Shown: positions 60,609 through 64,000 of the stretch, piece by piece
Numbering within the stretch: position 1 is the stretch's first letter
Layout of the letters: every line of letters starts with the position of its first letter
From: Alphaproteobacteria bacterium
Lineage (GTDB): Bacteria > Pseudomonadota > Alphaproteobacteria > CAAHEQ01 > UBA3637
Direction: 5' to 3'
Length of the DNA stretch: 64,000 bases
NCBI GenBank assembly: GCA_017466695.1
Contig: JAFTTR010000016.1
Coordinates: 68,015-132,014, forward strand
The notes under the pieces: model-generated
What the model was told of the DNA's origin: nothing
The model's input: the letters and a program-made list of their open reading frames with translations, nothing else
Databases searched by the model: none
Program-made: the position numbers and the translations under genes

Positions 60609-62648
60609 TCAAACTGATAAAAGAGCCATTTCCTCTAACAAAGCTGGTTGATAAAGACAATATTTTACTTCATCAGGAGATAAATCTAATTGATGGGTAT
60701 TGGCAAAAACCTGTACTTTTTTAAGAGTGTTTTTTTCTACCTCAGCATTAAAATCCGGAGCTGGCGCATTTACGGATAACATATAAATGTGCAATGCTCT
60801 ATATATTGGATTTTTCAACAACAAATGTATACCTTTTTCACAAGGAGCAACAAGTAAAAGTTCTGCACAAGCCTCTTCTGCCATTCTTAAAATCGTTGGT
60901 TTTTTATATTCTTCTGGGATTAAAAAGAGTTTATGTCTTTTTGCCCATAATCCTGTTGTCTCTCTGGAAGAAAAAACAGAAATTGGAATAGACAAGATTA
61001 ATCCAACTGTAATTGGCAATATCCAATAGAACAAGCTGTTAGCATATAAATAAACTATGATTGTTGTAGCAATTCCTAAGGCTGTATGCATATAATGCCG
61101 TTTAAACGCTTCTTGCCAAGAAGTCCCATTTGTATCTCTATTTTGAGAAGACCATCCAGCATCAAATCCCATTAAAATATCAAATACAATTTTTGTTTGA
61201 AACAACATCATAATCGGAGCTGTCATTGCACTAAACAATGTTTCAATAAAAAATGTTTTGCATAACCCCCAATAACCTCCGTATGTTTTCTTTTTCGGCG
61301 CTTGGATAAGAACAATTAAAAACCCAAGTATTTTTGGCAAAAAAAGCATCCCCATGGATAAGCCAAACAACATAACAGTTCCAACAAAATCAAAAACTGG
61401 CCAAGAAGGGAACAATGTTTTGGTATCTGAAAAATATTCAGGAGGAAAAAATTCTCGCCATAAAGCAATACCTAATCCAAACAATAAAAATAAAAACCAC
61501 AACGGAGAAGAAAGATAAGACATAATTCCTAAAGTAAAGTGAATTCTTGAAACAGGGTGCAATTTTTTTGAAAATAAAATTCTTAAATGCTGCAAATTCC
61601 CTTGACACCACCGTCTATCTCTCACTGCAAAATCAATCATTGAAGGGGGACATTCTTCATAGCTTCCTTTTAATTCAGGCAACATCCATGCCAACCATCC
61701 ATCTCTGCGAATCAAGGCTGCTTCAACAAAATCATGACTTAAAATATGGCCTCCAAAAGGAGCTTGACCAGGGAAAACCGGCAAACCACAACTTTCAATA
61801 AAAGCTTTTACCCGAATAATTGCATTATGTCCCCAATAGTTACTATCCCAAACTTGCCAATAGGCTAATCCCGCACTCACAATTGGACCATAAACACGCC
61901 CAGCAAATTGTTGAATACGAGCAAACCAACTGTTTGTGTTAATAATCATTGGAGGGGCTTGAATGATACCTGTTGTTGTGTTTACTTCCATTAACTGAGC
62001 CATTTGAACAACGGTTTCACCTGTCATCAAACTATCGGCATCTAGAACAATCATAAAATCATAATGGTAGCCCCATCTCACACAAAAATCTTCAATATTA
62101 CCACTTTTCCGAGCTATATTTTTAGGCCGGTGCCGATAATAAATTGAAACATTTTTAGGAAATTTCTTTTTAATTTCTAGCCACAAGGCCTCTTCTTGAA
62201 CCCAAACATCTGGTTTTGTTGTGTCACTTAACACAAAAAAATCAAATGCACTTTCTTGCCCTGTTTTTTCTAAATCACGTGCCATCGCTAATAAATTAGC
62301 ATATACATTTAAGGGATTTTCATTATAAACAGGCATTAAAATAGCTGTTTTTGTTGTCAATTTTTTATGTGTTGAAACTCTTTTTATTCCAGGCATTTTT
62401 TTTCGTCTTAGCAACTCAACAAAGCCAAAAATACTGGACCAAAAATAAAGAGAAATCCAGCCAAATGTGGCTGAAAATAAAAAGATTAAACCATACCGAA
62501 CAAACAAACTCAAATCACTTGGGATAAATAGGGCCCATTTAAATGTTGCAAAAACAACACTCGCAAGTACCAAACCAAAAAGCACTATTCTTCTAAGCAA
62601 TACTTGTCTTTTTGTAATGTTTGATAAAATAATATATTCGTTATCCAT
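60609..62648 (-). CDS. opgH: Glucans biosynthesis glucosyltransferase H
   Basis: 679 residues from the ATG at 62648 (GGGAG 6 bases ahead). Inner-membrane family 2 glucosyltransferase that polymerises UDP-glucose into beta-1,2-linked osmoregulated periplasmic glucan. Two N-terminal helices, then the GT core: 'KTAILMPVYNENPLNVYANLLAMAR', 'FMIVLDADSLMTGETVVQMA' (DxD), 'LSHDFVEAALIRRDGW' and 'DRRWCQGNLQHLRIL' (QxxRW type). Five or six further helices form the pore region. Shorter than E. coli OpgH (847) at both termini, like other alphaproteobacterial homologues. Confidence 0.95.
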   Translation of the reverse strand: MDNEYIILSNITKRQVLLRRIVLFGLVLASVVFATFKWALFIPSDLSLFVRYGLIFLFSATFGWISLYFWSSIFGFVELLRRKKMPGIKRVSTHKKLTTKTAILMPVYNENPLNVYANLLAMARDLEKTGQESAFDFFVLSDTTKPDVWVQEEALWLEIKKKFPKNVSIYYRHRPKNIARKSGNIEDFCVRWGYHYDFMIVLDADSLMTGETVVQMAQLMEVNTTTGIIQAPPMIINTNSWFARIQQFAGRVYGPIVSAGLAYWQVWDSNYWGHNAIIRVKAFIESCGLPVFPGQAPFGGHILSHDFVEAALIRRDGWLAWMLPELKGSYEECPPSMIDFAVRDRRWCQGNLQHLRILFSKKLHPVSRIHFTLGIMSYLSSPLWFLFLLFGLGIALWREFFPPEYFSDTKTLFPSWPVFDFVGTVMLFGLSMGMLFLPKILGFLIVLIQAPKKKTYGGYWGLCKTFFIETLFSAMTAPIMMLFQTKIVFDILMGFDAGWSSQNRDTNGTSWQEAFKRHYMHTALGIATTIIVYLYANSLFYWILPITVGLILSIPISVFSSRETTGLWAKRHKLFLIPEEYKKPTILRMAEEACAELLLVAPCEKGIHLLLKNPIYRALHIYMLSVNAPAPDFNAEVEKNTLKKVQVFANTHQLDLSPDEVKYCLYQPALLEEMALLSV

Positions 62649-63144
62649 TATCAACTCCCGTTTTTAGAGTTTTTTTCTTTTTCTTAGGGGATCGAATCAC
62701 CTTTTGCACCCCTTTTGCAACCACTTTTTTTATCTGCCAAATTGGATGGAATGTTTTGATACTTTGTCTAAACATATTTGCAGGAATAATATCTGGCGTG
62801 ATAAGATATTTTTCTTTTTCAAAACAACTTCTTAAAAAATTTATTTCTTCTTGAGAAAGTTCAGCAAAAAGTTGACATTTTTTATAAACTTTATGCATCA
62901 AAAAAATCATTTTAAAATAACTTAATTTTTGAACATCTGATAGATTCATATCTAAATTCTTTTCTAAATAGCGCATCACATAAGAATCTAAATAATTCAT
63001 CACATATTCAGGCGAAATATTCTTCACACCTTTTGCTTTTATTTCGTCATAAATTTTTTGAACAAGCTTATCGTCATCATACCCCCATGATTTTAAATAT
63101 GCTTTAATCCAATCATCAACTTGATAAAGTTTTATTACTTCCAT
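62641..63144 (-). CDS. Hypothetical protein within the opgGH operon
   Basis: 167 residues: 'MEVIKLYQVDDWIKAYLKSWGYDDDKLVQKIYDEIKAKGVKNISPEYVMNYLDSYVMRYLEKNLDMNLSDVQKLSYFKMIFLMHKVY...', helical and mixed charge, ending in a very basic tail (SPKKKKKTLKTG). No signal peptide. It begins 9 bp after opgG and overlaps the opgH start by 8 bases, so it is co-translated with them and may assist or regulate OpgH at the cytoplasmic face (inference). No family recognised. Confidence 0.75.
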   Translation of the reverse strand: MEVIKLYQVDDWIKAYLKSWGYDDDKLVQKIYDEIKAKGVKNISPEYVMNYLDSYVMRYLEKNLDMNLSDVQKLSYFKMIFLMHKVYKKCQLFAELSQEEINFLRSCFEKEKYLITPDIIPANMFRQSIKTFHPIWQIKKVVAKGVQKVIRSPKKKKKTLKTGVDNG

Positions 63145-63153
63145 TTTGTTATC

Positions 63154-64000
63154 CTATGGTAAAAATTGATATGACCAAATTTCTGTTACAACTAAACCTT
63201 TATCCTCTTCTTTTTGTGACACAAGAGAAGCTCTTAATTCAGCTGTTTTTTCATCTGGTTTATAATCAAAAAAGAGGCGATATCCTCCTGAAATTGTATT
63301 TTTTTGAACAACAACGTTGTTAATATGTCCAGATGAGGCTGACACAACAGGTTTTAAGTCTTTTTCATTTTCTATTTTTTCTAATTTTCCACCTTTAAAA
63401 TCAATAACAAATTTTGTAAATGTCTCACTTGGACTCCCAGCAACACCACCTACACCTGAATATGTTGAATCAATATAGGCTTTATCTGAAAATTCAGGCA
63501 CTTCATCACTCATCCAATACATCCGATATTTAAACAAATATTCCATACCTTTTTGTATTTTTTTATCTGGCCAGAAAAATGCAACAACGTTATCATGAAT
63601 TTCTTTATCTGATGGAATTTCAACTAAATGCACACTGCCTTTTGTAAATCCAATTAAAGGTTCAATCCAAACACTTGGCCTTTGTTCATAGTATGCTTCC
63701 ATATCCTGATAGTGTTCTGCGTTTCTGTCACGTTGAAACAACCCAAAACCTTTGACTTTATGATCAACAAAAGAACTCATCCTTAATTGTTTGGAATTAT
63801 CCAATGGACGCCACAACCATTCGTTATTTCCATTAAAAACAAGCAACCCATCACTATCATGGACTTCGGGTCTATAATCAAAAAATTTTGTTTTTGTATT
63901 TTCTCCAAATAAATACATACTTGTCAAAGGGGCAACACCTAACTTTTTAATGTCTTCTCGAGGGAAAATGGTTGCTGTTACATCTACTTTTGTTGTTTTT
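63154..64000 (-). CDS. opgG: Glucans biosynthesis protein G (5' end outside window)
   Basis: The frame is open to the window edge; it reads KTTKVDVTATIFPREDIKKLGVAPLTSMYLFGENT, so the apparent TTG at 63927 is internal and the gene starts beyond 64000. About 281 C-terminal residues are visible. 'LGVAPLTSMYLFGENT', 'LLVFNGNNEWLWRPLDN', 'GFGLFQRDRNAEHYQDMEAYYEQRPSVWIEP' and 'VHLVEIPSDKEIHDNVVAFFWP' are hallmarks of periplasmic OpgG/OpgD, with the C-terminal Ig-like domain at the end. It acts on glucan branching or release after OpgH synthesis. Confidence 0.96.
   Translation of the reverse strand, partial: KTTKVDVTATIFPREDIKKLGVAPLTSMYLFGENTKTKFFDYRPEVHDSDGLLVFNGNNEWLWRPLDNSKQLRMSSFVDHKVKGFGLFQRDRNAEHYQDMEAYYEQRPSVWIEPLIGFTKGSVHLVEIPSDKEIHDNVVAFFWPDKKIQKGMEYLFKYRMYWMSDEVPEFSDKAYIDSTYSGVGGVAGSPSETFTKFVIDFKGGKLEKIENEKDLKPVVSASSGHINNVVVQKNTISGGYRLFFDYKPDEKTAELRASLVSQKEEDKGLVVTEIWSYQFLP

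Noticed and set aside
1-64000. CRISPR arrays, insertion sequences or rRNA
   Set aside because: No spaced direct repeats of 25-40 bp, no transposase motif and no rRNA signatures were seen; XerC is the housekeeping recombinase rather than an integrase.

Overview
The window is AT-rich chromosomal DNA from a Gram-negative bacterium, most likely an uncultured, host-associated alphaproteobacterium of the gut RF32 / 'Azospirillum sp. CAG' kind. The lineage call is inference. It rests on the order maf - short RNase E/G - yacG - tRNA-Phe, a DksA that has lost its zinc cysteines, a GAAC-N7-GAAT direct repeat at the lexA promoter (the alphaproteobacterial LexA-box pattern), prepilins of the GRSMVEMLGV type, an opgGH operon, a very large autotransporter and several ankyrin or LRR-like proteins. 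Most genes have a clear Shine-Dalgarno sequence and many promoters fit TTGAca-17-TAtaaT, so small transcripts can be inferred from sequence.

Layout. 1-4.8 kb: the end of a type IVb pilus operon (PilP-like protein, secretion ATPase with an acidic 14-residue repeat tail, GspF/PilR-like membrane protein). 5.0-9.1 kb: dtd, a small charged protein, murA, a lipoprotein and comM. 9.1-13.2 kb: ankyrin protein, RNase D, a prepilin with its own promoter, and a sugar-phosphate nucleotidyltransferase. 13.3-18.2 kb: a 1643-residue autotransporter. 18.3-24.5 kb: msbA-like exporter, Hsp20 with a likely RNA thermometer, small unknown proteins, single-chain glycyl-tRNA synthetase. 24.6-29.4 kb: xerC, priA and the rpsF-rpsR-rplI operon with a structured leader. 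29.5-35.3 kb: TPR/Sel1-like exported protein, dksA-maf-RNase E/G-yacG, tRNA-Phe, a Nudix gene and a BOF-family periplasmic protein. 35.5-40.0 kb: pheST and rpmI-rplT. 40.1-45.2 kb: slyX, a glycosyltransferase-like protein, a small lipoprotein behind a perfect sigma70 promoter, a second ankyrin protein, lexA, an unannotated small-RNA locus, two membrane proteins and tRNA-Asp. 45.3-53.8 kb: glucokinase, a stand-alone GlmU uridylyltransferase domain, ptsP, an alpha/beta hydrolase, uvrB, a polytopic membrane protein and infA. 54-58.1 kb: a large LRR-like orphan and ettA. 58.1-59.8 kb: a decayed island with a broken phage-type polyvalent toxin gene, repeated palindromic elements, and a duplicated tRNA-Glu 3' end beside the intact tRNA-Glu. 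60-64 kb: a nitroreductase and the opgG-opgH osmoregulated glucan operon, whose first gene runs off the window.

The most unusual content is (i) an independent ~155-nt RNA gene at 43.41-43.57 kb with a perfect consensus promoter, four hairpins, a C9-U8 loop and a strong terminator; (ii) two 69-bp palindromic elements at 58.22-58.57 kb with compensatory helix changes. Both are preceded by good promoters and both encode the same peptide signature on the other strand, resembling the in-frame palindromic elements of Rickettsia; (iii) an Hsp20 leader that can sequester its own ribosome-binding site. These are readings of sequence by eye; no search or folding program was run.
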